DNA from: a virus | Virus record (IMG/VR): IMGVR_UViG_3300042891_001383 | Coordinates: 1 to 31,324 of that record | Reading direction: 5' to 3' (one strand) | DNA: 31,324 nucleotides | In this document: piece after piece, positions 22,982 to 30,292 of the stretch | Layout: each line of letters opens with the position of its first letter | Position numbering within the stretch: the first letter of the stretch is position 1 | The notes under the pieces: model-generated | Seen by the model: the letters and a program-made list of their open reading frames with translations, nothing else | Told to the model about the DNA's origin: nothing | Database searches by the model: none | Position numbers and translations under genes: made by a program

Positions 22982-23464
22982 TTATCCAAAAAAACGTTTC
23001 GTATTTATTGGACTTTCTCCTGATTTAAGGCATTCTTCAAGCCATTCAGTTGGAATATCTTTTTTTGCAACGTGACGTATACCTAATTTTAATGCATATT
23101 CAGCATACGTAGTTTTACTTGTTTTTGACAAACGTTGATTCGGATTTTGAAATACCATACGAATATCAACACCAGGATTTGATTGTAATACATGTTTCAT
23201 TTTAGTACGATCTGCCGTAGTCCATCGTCCTTTTGTTTCAACAAACATGAATTGTCCATTGCGTTTTGTAAATACGAAGTCAGGCGTATATTTTGCTTTA
23301 CGCTCAGGTACTATATAATTTATGATTTCTGTTTCATATTTCAAATCATATGGAGTAGATTTTATTGCTTCTGCAACTGTATGTTCTAATCCAGATTTGT
23401 ATCCGTACTTAAGTGCCGTAGCTCGTTTCGAGTTCCCGGCGCTGTGAAAATGATTTTTTGCCAT
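22982..23464 (-). CDS. T7 endonuclease I-like Holliday-junction resolvase
   Basis: A 160-residue PD-(D/E)XK nuclease. Residues 24-32 (SGLEHTVAE) give E27, YTPDFVF gives D62, and FVETKGRW gives E76 and K78, matching in order and spacing the catalytic set of T7 endonuclease I. MVFQNPNQRLSKTSKTTYAEY in the C-terminal half is also typical of this family. The enzyme would resolve branched DNA made by recombination before packaging, the job done in T4 by the unrelated gp49. It lies 24 nt after an internal-protein candidate and is followed by the 190-nt non-coding region, so it may be expressed with the late genes upstream. Confidence 0.9.
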   Translation of the reverse strand: MAKNHFHSAGNSKRATALKYGYKSGLEHTVAEAIKSTPYDLKYETEIINYIVPERKAKYTPDFVFTKRNGQFMFVETKGRWTTADRTKMKHVLQSNPGVDIRMVFQNPNQRLSKTSKTTYAEYALKLGIRHVAKKDIPTEWLEECLKSGESPINTKRFFG

Positions 23465-23488
23465 AACTTGTTATTAAATTTAATATAT

Positions 23489-26059
23489 TTACTTATTACT
23501 CAAAACATCTCTATATACACCGCTTTTAATAGATGTAGTTGCTGACCAAAATGGAGATATTGCTTGTATTGCTGCTAATAATGTCGCTTTAAATGCAGGA
23601 CCTACCGCAGCTTTTGTTACATATGTTTTTTCTGTTACTGTTTTACCAAGCAATTTTGCTTGTAAACGTTTACCGCCATCAGACCAACCACTTCCTGTAC
23701 CTCGTAATATTGTAGCACCTTTTACTTTAACTATAATAGTTCCATCGTCGCGTACATGCAAAAATGCATTTTGATCAAATGCTGCTGGACTTCTTTTTAA
23801 TAAAAGAGTTGCATCAAACCACCAAACTTTAAGTTTACTATCATATGATGCTGTTACATTTAATGCTTTAGCAACGTCTTGTATAAAACGTTTAGGTGCC
23901 GGCTTTTGTGCTTGTGTACTAGTTTTTGTCGATGTCTTCGTTGTTGATTTGGTAGTAGTAGCTTTTGGTTTTAAAGATGGTTGTTCGGGAAGATTTCTAA
24001 AACTTAATTTATTAATACCAATTTGTAGATTCAGCGTTTTATCTTTCCATGCACCTGCATTGGCACGAATTGCTTGAAATAATGTATCAAATATTGCATC
24101 GCCTGCAGGTAAGTTACTTGTATATGTTCCGGTTTTCGTTATTAATTTTTTACCGCCTTCAGTCCATCCACTACCGATACCTTGTACAATTTGTTTACCT
24201 TCTGATGTAACAGAAATAGTACCATCATCGCGCATATGTAACAATCCATCTGCATCTATTTTTGCTGGTCCTCGTACAATACGTATTTCTAAATCAATAT
24301 ACCATACTTTTAACTTTTCACTGTAATATAATTTACCACCCGTTGCTTGAGCTATTTTATCAATACCTCGGCGTTGACCTAAAAGCGTTGCAGTATCAGA
24401 TTTTTTTGTTTTATCCGGTGCTTTAGCTTTTTCAGGTGTCTTAGATTTCGCAGGCTCGGTTGTTTTTGGAACAGTTTTAGTTGATGTAGATGTTGTTGTT
24501 TTAGGAACTTCTTTTTTTGTAGTAGTAACAGGCGTTGGAGTAGTAACAGCTGAAACATCAAACCCTGAAAAATCTTGTTCTCGTAAATTAAGTTCAAGAA
24601 GTATAGATTTCAATGAAAGTTTAGATTCTGATTTAATTGGAGATAATAATCTATCAATCAATTGTTCTGTTACGTCTGTTGAATTTTGTACTTTAAAAAA
24701 TCCTTTATTCAAATCACGTATTACAGCTTTTGATTTATTTCCCCAAATGCCATCAACTGGTTTTGCAATATTCGCAAAATCTTTAACAGATGGTATTATT
24801 TCTTTTAATGTATATTGTTTTCCATCTACCATAATCTTACTGTTTATTACGCGTTGCATAATAAGCTGCTGGAATACCTTTGCAGTTTCAGCATCTGGTT
24901 GTGTTTTATTAATTTCCGGTAATAATGCTAGTAATTCTTCTTTAGATAACGCTTTGTCTTCACCTTTATCCGTTTTAAATGACAATTTTTCTAAGCTACT
25001 AGACTGTGTTTCTTTTTTAGATTGTTCTTTACCACTAAAAAATGTGTCTAAATCTGTCGTTATTGGTTGTTTATCATTGATTTGTTTTACTAAACGATCA
25101 TATTGTTCTTTTGTTATGCGCCGGAATTGTGTAAAGCCTTTATATTTTGTATTCAAAGGCGTTGTTTCATCAATGAATTCGAATTCATCGACCGGACGAA
25201 ACATTTCAGATTCAAATTTCAACCACTCCGGTGTTGAATCAACGTAACGTGAATTTGAAAATAAACCATTGATTTCATCATATGTAACATTATTGCTATT
25301 AGTAGTAGTTTTAATATCAGTTTTTGGATTAAATGTATCTTTTAATTTAAACAATGTTATACGAGTTTCGCCGGCATTAACAAACGTATCGCCTGGCTTA
25401 AATCTAGATTCTTCTGTTTTTTCTTTTGTGTCTGATGAACTACTACCTCCGCCATCTTTTTTGACAACCACAATTTCTTTTTCATCACTACTAGGAGAAT
25501 CGGTAACTGTATTGTTTAAAATTTCTTTAATTTGATTAATTAATGTTTCTCCAGTACCTAAATCTACCGGGGTTTGAGATGTTTTTAGTTGATATATACG
25601 TTTAGCTTTTGGATCAATTGCTGCAATAAAAGATGATATCGTTGTTACAATACTTTGTCCTACATTACCTACTTCGCGAGGTGTTGAGCCTGGTTTAAAC
25701 AAATCTTCTACATTTTCAAAAATTGTTTCTCCGCGTCCAACTGATACTTTTTTTGTTTTTGGGTAAATTAAAATATCATTAACCATTTTTTTCGATGATT
25801 TTTTTAAATCATCACTAATAATATAATACCATTCACCATTTGCAAATGCCGATGTAGATCCAAATTGTGTATTTTTAGGACTATTTAAAACGTATAAAAC
25901 GTCTTGTATAGGCACTGGCGCATCATCATCCTTTCCTTGAAATTTAACACGAAAAACCCCAGCTAATAAATTAGCAGCTTTCGATATGATCGAATTAGGA
26001 GATTTTTTTAAAACATATTTAACATCTTCTGTTAATAATAATTTTTTTAAACTAATCAT
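23489..26059 (-). CDS. Multidomain protein with duplicated C-terminal domain, possible internal virion protein
   Basis: An 856-residue protein without an overall recognised family. The N-terminus MISLKKLLLTED resembles a capsid-targeting sequence ending in L-T-E. Residues 425-455 (FANIAKPVDGIWGNKSKAV) resemble a peptidoglycan-binding type 1 motif. An internal LSLKSILLELNLRE at 481-493 repeats the leader pattern. Two Thr/Lys/Pro-rich linkers (about 505-555 and 695-722) flank two copies of one domain, about 565-671 and 725-838, sharing KLKVW[YW], LH[MV]RDDGTI and G[IT]GSGW[TS][ED]GGK. AAAGG lies upstream and a motif copy sits 17 nt before the start. A role in the injected or cell-wall-contacting virion is possible but is inference. 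Confidence 0.78.
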   Translation of the reverse strand: MISLKKLLLTEDVKYVLKKSPNSIISKAANLLAGVFRVKFQGKDDDAPVPIQDVLYVLNSPKNTQFGSTSAFANGEWYYIISDDLKKSSKKMVNDILIYPKTKKVSVGRGETIFENVEDLFKPGSTPREVGNVGQSIVTTISSFIAAIDPKAKRIYQLKTSQTPVDLGTGETLINQIKEILNNTVTDSPSSDEKEIVVVKKDGGGSSSSDTKEKTEESRFKPGDTFVNAGETRITLFKLKDTFNPKTDIKTTTNSNNVTYDEINGLFSNSRYVDSTPEWLKFESEMFRPVDEFEFIDETTPLNTKYKGFTQFRRITKEQYDRLVKQINDKQPITTDLDTFFSGKEQSKKETQSSSLEKLSFKTDKGEDKALSKEELLALLPEINKTQPDAETAKVFQQLIMQRVINSKIMVDGKQYTLKEIIPSVKDFANIAKPVDGIWGNKSKAVIRDLNKGFFKVQNSTDVTEQLIDRLLSPIKSESKLSLKSILLELNLREQDFSGFDVSAVTTPTPVTTTKKEVPKTTTSTSTKTVPKTTEPAKSKTPEKAKAPDKTKKSDTATLLGQRRGIDKIAQATGGKLYYSEKLKVWYIDLEIRIVRGPAKIDADGLLHMRDDGTISVTSEGKQIVQGIGSGWTEGGKKLITKTGTYTSNLPAGDAIFDTLFQAIRANAGAWKDKTLNLQIGINKLSFRNLPEQPSLKPKATTTKSTTKTSTKTSTQAQKPAPKRFIQDVAKALNVTASYDSKLKVWWFDATLLLKRSPAAFDQNAFLHVRDDGTIIVKVKGATILRGTGSGWSDGGKRLQAKLLGKTVTEKTYVTKAAVGPAFKATLLAAIQAISPFWSATTSIKSGVYRDVLSNK

Positions 26060-26076
26060 TTATACCTTTATATAAA

Positions 26077-26084
26077 ATAAATAT
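26077..26084 (-). promoter_or_regulatory. ATATTTAT motif, candidate late promoter
   Basis: The coding strand reads AAATATTTATTTTATAT, 17 nt before the ATG at 26059, directly after the stop codon of the kinase-like gene. Confidence 0.45.
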
Positions 26085-26630
26085 TTACCAATCTACTAAT
26101 ACCATCTTTCCATTCCAAAGCATCATGTTACTAGAGCTAAAATCTAAATCTAAATCAAATTCATCAATTCCTGTTTTTTGTACATCTCGTTGTAAAGCTC
26201 GTAAGAAATTAACAAGTTTAACATCTGTATCACGAGCACCATCTGCATCTAAAAAATCAAATATCGAAACTTCACCGCCTTCAGCTCTAGCAAAATCTCC
26301 ATATCGTTTCATGAATTCATCTACCGTTTGTTTAATATTATCCGGCAGTGGTTCTGCATTTGCCATGATAAACATATGTTCTCGATCATTAACATAATAT
26401 ACTGGAATAAATGTAGTAAATTCATTCCAACGACCAGCAATCACTTTAGCTACTTCATACTCATCTCGTTCCGTAGTAACTTTAAAAACTTTGTCTTCAC
26501 CGTCAATTTCATATACTCGAGCATTATCGCCACTACCTATGAATCGAAATTGTTTATTTTTAATTTTATCAAGCAAACGATCAATTTCTTTTTCAGATAA
26601 TTCTCGTAAAAGTTGTTTTAATCGTATCAT
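26085..26630 (-). CDS. Compact protein-kinase-like protein
   Basis: A 181-residue protein with the hallmarks of a minimal kinase fold. FIGSGDNARVYEI (30-42) is a glycine-rich loop, VFKV holds the candidate ATP-binding lysine K50, and HMFIMANAEPLP (85-96) looks like a hinge. LDLDFSSSNMML (160-171) matches the catalytic-loop pattern D-x4-N (D163, N168), and MVLVDW ends with D180 in the place of the DFG aspartate. The chain stops right after it, so there is no activation segment or C-terminal lobe, as in small APH- or HipA-like phage kinases. Residues 1-12 (MIRLKQLLRELSE) resemble a capsid-targeting leader. The start overlaps the preceding stop by ATGA. Activity is not proven by sequence. Confidence 0.68.
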   Translation of the reverse strand: MIRLKQLLRELSEKEIDRLLDKIKNKQFRFIGSGDNARVYEIDGEDKVFKVTTERDEYEVAKVIAGRWNEFTTFIPVYYVNDREHMFIMANAEPLPDNIKQTVDEFMKRYGDFARAEGGEVSIFDFLDADGARDTDVKLVNFLRALQRDVQKTGIDEFDLDLDFSSSNMMLWNGKMVLVDW

Positions 26631-28246
26631 GATATATTCCTATCTAAATCTATTCTTATTAAAAAATTCATATCAACATCTGGTCTTTTACGTACTGGCT
26701 GTGCTAATTTACCAATTGCTAAAAGTTGACCTAAATTATCATATAAACCAATTGTAGTTATATATGGTGCAAATGCACTTCCGGTAGCAAATGATTTATA
26801 TGTTACATCATCATCTGCAGTTAAAGAGAGATTTGATGACATATTAAAATCTCCAGAATCAACTTTTGCAGTTACGCCCATTTCATAAATAGTTTTAGTA
26901 CTGCGATATGAAGCAGTATATGGTAAATTAATTATATCATCATATCGATAATCTGGACTAGATACAACTGCAATTCCTTGTTTAGCAAATATATTACCTA
27001 TATGATTTGTTTGCATCATAGTACCACCTTCGGTTCTATCTGCTAAATAACCTACTTGAGTTGAAGTTAATGATTTATTATAAATTCTAATTTCATCTAA
27101 TACACCCGTTAAATTCAATTCAGATTCAAATCCTCCGATGTATAATAGTCCTGTATTGTCAATACGAGCTGATGCAGTAAATGGAGAATTTGTATCAACA
27201 AGCAATACAGCTGACGCAGATGCATGAAGTGTACCATTAACATACATTTGCAAATTACTTCCGGATTTTTGACATACAACATGAGTCCATGCAGTTGTAG
27301 TTGCAGATGATGTAATTTGTGTTTTAAACGAAGTGCTACCAGCTGCAGAAAATACAATTTGATTGCTACCACTTAATTCAATACGAAACGGATATTGTGG
27401 TGTTAATGAGCTAGAAGCTTTTGTTGCAACAATCTTATTTACGCCGGTATTTGATGCTGAGATAAAAAATGAAATTGCATAATCATGATTTCTATCATAT
27501 AAACCATCTAATGTAGATTTAATATAACCAGTTCCATCAAATTTTGCAGCATATCCTATAGGACCTTGATATCCTGTTGTTGTAGTAACGCCTGATATAT
27601 AAGTAATACCTGCAGCCGTGTAAGTAATTCGATTAGTATCAAAATATTCATTGAAACCTTCATACCATTTAGTTTGAGTTACAATTGATGCAGTATTAAC
27701 AGATGCATCATATAAATTACCATACCGATCTGATTTGATATACAATGGAACATTAATGTTGTATGAACCTGTTCCGTAATATGCTGCACCATATACACTA
27801 CCTGAACTAAAACTTGCTGTTAACAAAAATGAAGTTGGTTTAATTCCTTCCCCTATTCGTACTTGCGGAAATGAAAGTATTGATGCTGATTGATATAAAA
27901 ATTTATTCGTACGCGTTAAATCAGTGGGACCATATGTTTTCATAGGTTCTGATTTATGTTTATAAAATAAATGATTAACAGAAAAATATGTTAGTGTTTG
28001 CAACGTTCCGTCAATATTAGACGCATCATTATATGTTAATGTTGTCCCTAATGCTGGTAACGTGTTAACATTTGAATAAATAGCTTGTAACGGCAATGCA
28101 CTAGAAGTTGCACTACCAGATATAACAATCCAAGATTTATAAGTTTGAAATGGATTAACTTTTACATCGGTTGAATCAATCCGTTTAAAGACTGTTGGAT
28201 ACACCCCAGTATAAGTATCTTGTTCTTGTATTTTTGATTCTGCCAT
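26627..28246 (-). CDS. Tail adhesin with LamG-like lectin domain
   Basis: A 539-residue structural protein. Residues about 232-403 form a concanavalin A/LamG-like jelly-roll: AAKFDGTGYI, YAISFFISAS, WTHVVCQKSGSNLQMYVNG, and the classic end LDEIRIYNKSLTSTQV. Such domains bind sugars or surface glycans, so this is a candidate receptor-binding protein. The last 90 residues share a module with the 427-residue protein encoded next upstream ([PT]YITT[IV]GLY and LLA[IV][GA]KL followed by LIR[IV][KD]LD). The terminator/motif element at 28253-28283 lies before it. The stop overlaps the kinase-like gene. Confidence 0.87.
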   Translation of the reverse strand: MAESKIQEQDTYTGVYPTVFKRIDSTDVKVNPFQTYKSWIVISGSATSSALPLQAIYSNVNTLPALGTTLTYNDASNIDGTLQTLTYFSVNHLFYKHKSEPMKTYGPTDLTRTNKFLYQSASILSFPQVRIGEGIKPTSFLLTASFSSGSVYGAAYYGTGSYNINVPLYIKSDRYGNLYDASVNTASIVTQTKWYEGFNEYFDTNRITYTAAGITYISGVTTTTGYQGPIGYAAKFDGTGYIKSTLDGLYDRNHDYAISFFISASNTGVNKIVATKASSSLTPQYPFRIELSGSNQIVFSAAGSTSFKTQITSSATTTAWTHVVCQKSGSNLQMYVNGTLHASASAVLLVDTNSPFTASARIDNTGLLYIGGFESELNLTGVLDEIRIYNKSLTSTQVGYLADRTEGGTMMQTNHIGNIFAKQGIAVVSSPDYRYDDIINLPYTASYRSTKTIYEMGVTAKVDSGDFNMSSNLSLTADDDVTYKSFATGSAFAPYITTIGLYDNLGQLLAIGKLAQPVRKRPDVDMNFLIRIDLDRNIS

Positions 28247-28252
28247 GATAGT

Positions 28253-28283
28253 AAAAACCCGTTATACATATAAATATAACGGG
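28253..28283 (-). terminator. Rho-independent terminator with a promoter-like motif in its loop
   Basis: On the coding strand CCCGTTATA and TATAACGGG form a perfect 9-bp stem (28258-28283) around an 8-nt loop, followed by TTTTT. It begins 19 nt after the stop of the 427-residue protein. The ATATTTATAT motif spans the 5' arm and the loop. Confidence 0.88.
28268..28277 (-). promoter_or_regulatory. ATATTTATAT motif inside a terminator hairpin
   Basis: Exact ATATTTATAT on the coding strand, 21 nt before the ATG at 28246, embedded in the terminator hairpin of the upstream gene. The two elements together would end one transcript and begin the next. Confidence 0.48.
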
Positions 28284-28302
28284 CTCAAATTACTGATGAT
28301 TA

Positions 28303-29586
28303 TTAGTAATCCAATTTAACTCTAATCAATGCTTCTCTTTGGAATGATTTCAATAATGGTTTAGAAAGTTTTGCAACTGCTAATAATTCTTGTGAATCAT
28401 TATATAAACCAACCGTTGTAATATATGTTTTAGGATCACCAATAAATGTTGATTGTGCTATTTGTCCAACACTTCCCGTAACATATGAAGGATTATTAGA
28501 AAAATTATATTCCGCATTTTTTACCCTTACAAAATAATGTGTACTTGTTACTTTTTCCGAATTACGTGCTAAGAAACCATATGGATCCGATGTCGATGGA
28601 TTAGTAACCATGGCTGAACCAGAAATAGAATGAAATAAAACAAAATGATTATTACCTTCTGAACTAGAACCAGTATTTGTAGCAAATCCTAATTGTTGAT
28701 CTAACATTTTACCGTCTAATATCATTGTTCCATAATCTGGATAAGCTAATCCATAGTATACAGGTGCAGATGGATTAAATACTCCTCCATTAATTGAACC
28801 AGAAACGATATTGTAAATTTTACCAGAATCACCAACTGTAGCTGATGAAATTGATGAATCATCGATAAGTGTAATAAGTGATGACCCTGTAACAACTGAC
28901 CCTGTTGCATTTAAAGCTCGAGAACTTATACTACGTAGTGGTAATTCAAAATTACCTGCATCTAAACGTTCTTTTAATCGATTACGTTTGAAGTTAACTA
29001 CATAGATATAATCAGTACTTCCAGAACCCGCAGTTGTAAAACGAGTATCAGTTGGTGAAAGTAAAAGTTGTCGGTATTGTGAATAAATTGCTTTACTAGG
29101 AGAATCATTAAGTTGACCTTGAGAGTCAGATCCACTACCTAATGCATGTCCAAATGCCAAAGAAAATTGTACTGCCGAACCTGTTTCTGTAGTAGCTTTA
29201 TGATAAACATCAACATAATATCTACGTTGTGATGTAGTTTGCGTTGATCCTGTAAAAAATGTTTCTAAACTAGCTACATTATCAGACCATAATCCTGCAG
29301 TAACAGTTTCAGTCTGATTTGAAATAACATCATTAACGGCATCAAATTTAGTATATGTTCTACCGTTACGAGCTAATATTTGTGTTTGTTGTTGTTCTGC
29401 AACAATTTGATTAGCAAGTTGTTGAGCCAATTGCCGTACTTGTTCTGTAATTGCTGATGTATTTGCTGGAGTGATAATCGGAGATGTTACTGCATCTCGA
29501 GTTGGTGTTGCTGCAGCAGCTTGATTTAGATTAATCCTAGGTACACCACCTTGTTTTGGTTGTTGTTTTAACTTTGTATAATTCAT
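28303..29586 (-). CDS. Structural tail protein sharing a C-terminal module with the LamG adhesin
   Basis: A 427-residue protein. Residues 1-70 are Gln/Ala/Thr-rich and partly helical (AITEQVRQLAQQLANQIVAE), and the remainder is Ser/Gly/Thr-rich beta structure with YYVDVYHKATTETGSAVQFS and YIYVVNFKRNRLKERLDAG. The last about 75 residues resemble the end of the next protein: a conserved aromatic segment, TYITTVGLYNDSQELLAVAK, and a closing LIRVKLDY. This suggests that both attach to the same tail or baseplate site. It has no catalytic motif or signal peptide. A terminator follows it. T4 counterpart not recognised. Confidence 0.82.
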   Translation of the reverse strand: MNYTKLKQQPKQGGVPRINLNQAAAATPTRDAVTSPIITPANTSAITEQVRQLAQQLANQIVAEQQQTQILARNGRTYTKFDAVNDVISNQTETVTAGLWSDNVASLETFFTGSTQTTSQRRYYVDVYHKATTETGSAVQFSLAFGHALGSGSDSQGQLNDSPSKAIYSQYRQLLLSPTDTRFTTAGSGSTDYIYVVNFKRNRLKERLDAGNFELPLRSISSRALNATGSVVTGSSLITLIDDSSISSATVGDSGKIYNIVSGSINGGVFNPSAPVYYGLAYPDYGTMILDGKMLDQQLGFATNTGSSSEGNNHFVLFHSISGSAMVTNPSTSDPYGFLARNSEKVTSTHYFVRVKNAEYNFSNNPSYVTGSVGQIAQSTFIGDPKTYITTVGLYNDSQELLAVAKLSKPLLKSFQREALIRVKLDY

Positions 29587-29598
29587 TTCTTTAACCTA

Positions 29599-30249
29599 TT
29601 ATATAGTTGCCGTAGTTGCTTTTTTAACAGTTACATTAATAGTTACACTGCCACCAGTTTCATTACCAATTACAGTAATAGTTGCGGTCTTATCTTCAAT
29701 CATTTGTGTTTTAGCAACAATGCGGAATTCAAATCCAGCAACTGCAACACTTTGTGCATCTTCATTATCACCAATAAAACGAGGCGTTGTTGGAAGAGTT
29801 GAATTTTGTAATGCTCTTGTTACTTGAATATCACAAACCGTTGAATCTGACAATATTGCGGTATATCCTAGATTAGCATTTCCGCCTTGGAAGTTGCTTG
29901 TATTAGGAGCAATGATAGAACTATCTCCTGGAGCTGCTAATGTAATTGCGGTATTTCCAACAGTTACAACCGGTATATTAGTTGATTGTTTTGGCAATGT
30001 AATTAATTTGTATTTTAACGCCTGTGTTTCATCCGGAATTGCTTCTGTAATTGGCATATTTTCGATAATAGTACCATAATAGTCAGTTCCTAGTGGATGA
30101 TCTGGATTCCATAATGAATAATCAATTTCATCATCCCCTAATGCAAACTGCGTAATTTGAAATGCATTTCCGCCTTTTGCAAGTAATTCTCGACCTTTTA
30201 ATGTTAGAATTGCGTCGATCGTAACGCTAGAATTATCTAAGTATCCCAT
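29599..30249 (-). CDS. Structural (baseplate/tail) protein, unassigned
   Basis: A 216-residue protein beginning MGYLDNSSVTIDAILTLKGR, followed by a conserved-looking block ELLAKGGNAFQITQFALGDD (21-40) and EIDYSLWNPDHPLG. The C-terminal third (from about 150) is beta-rich with TATITVIGNETGGSVTINVT, which looks like an Ig-like fold. Proteins with this N-terminal block occur, to my recollection, next to tail genes in T4-like phages of other lineages, but no function is established. AAGG and a motif copy precede the start. It sits between a large partial structural gene and the 427-residue tail protein. Confidence 0.8.
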   Translation of the reverse strand: MGYLDNSSVTIDAILTLKGRELLAKGGNAFQITQFALGDDEIDYSLWNPDHPLGTDYYGTIIENMPITEAIPDETQALKYKLITLPKQSTNIPVVTVGNTAITLAAPGDSSIIAPNTSNFQGGNANLGYTAILSDSTVCDIQVTRALQNSTLPTTPRFIGDNEDAQSVAVAGFEFRIVAKTQMIEDKTATITVIGNETGGSVTINVTVKKATTATI

Positions 30250-30268
30250 AATGTTTTAACCTTATTTC

Positions 30269-30278
30269 ATATAAATAT
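30269..30278 (-). promoter_or_regulatory. ATATTTATAT motif, candidate late promoter
   Basis: Exact ATATTTATAT followed by GAAAT on the coding strand, 19 nt before the ATG at 30249. Confidence 0.5.
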
Positions 30279-30292
30279 ACACGTTATAAATT

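Noticed and set aside
774-30278. Reading the repeated motif as literal T4 late promoters (TATAAATA) firing on the plus strand
   Set aside because: All supported genes are on the minus strand, and plus-strand transcripts would run antisense into the upstream neighbours. The minus-strand reading is simpler.
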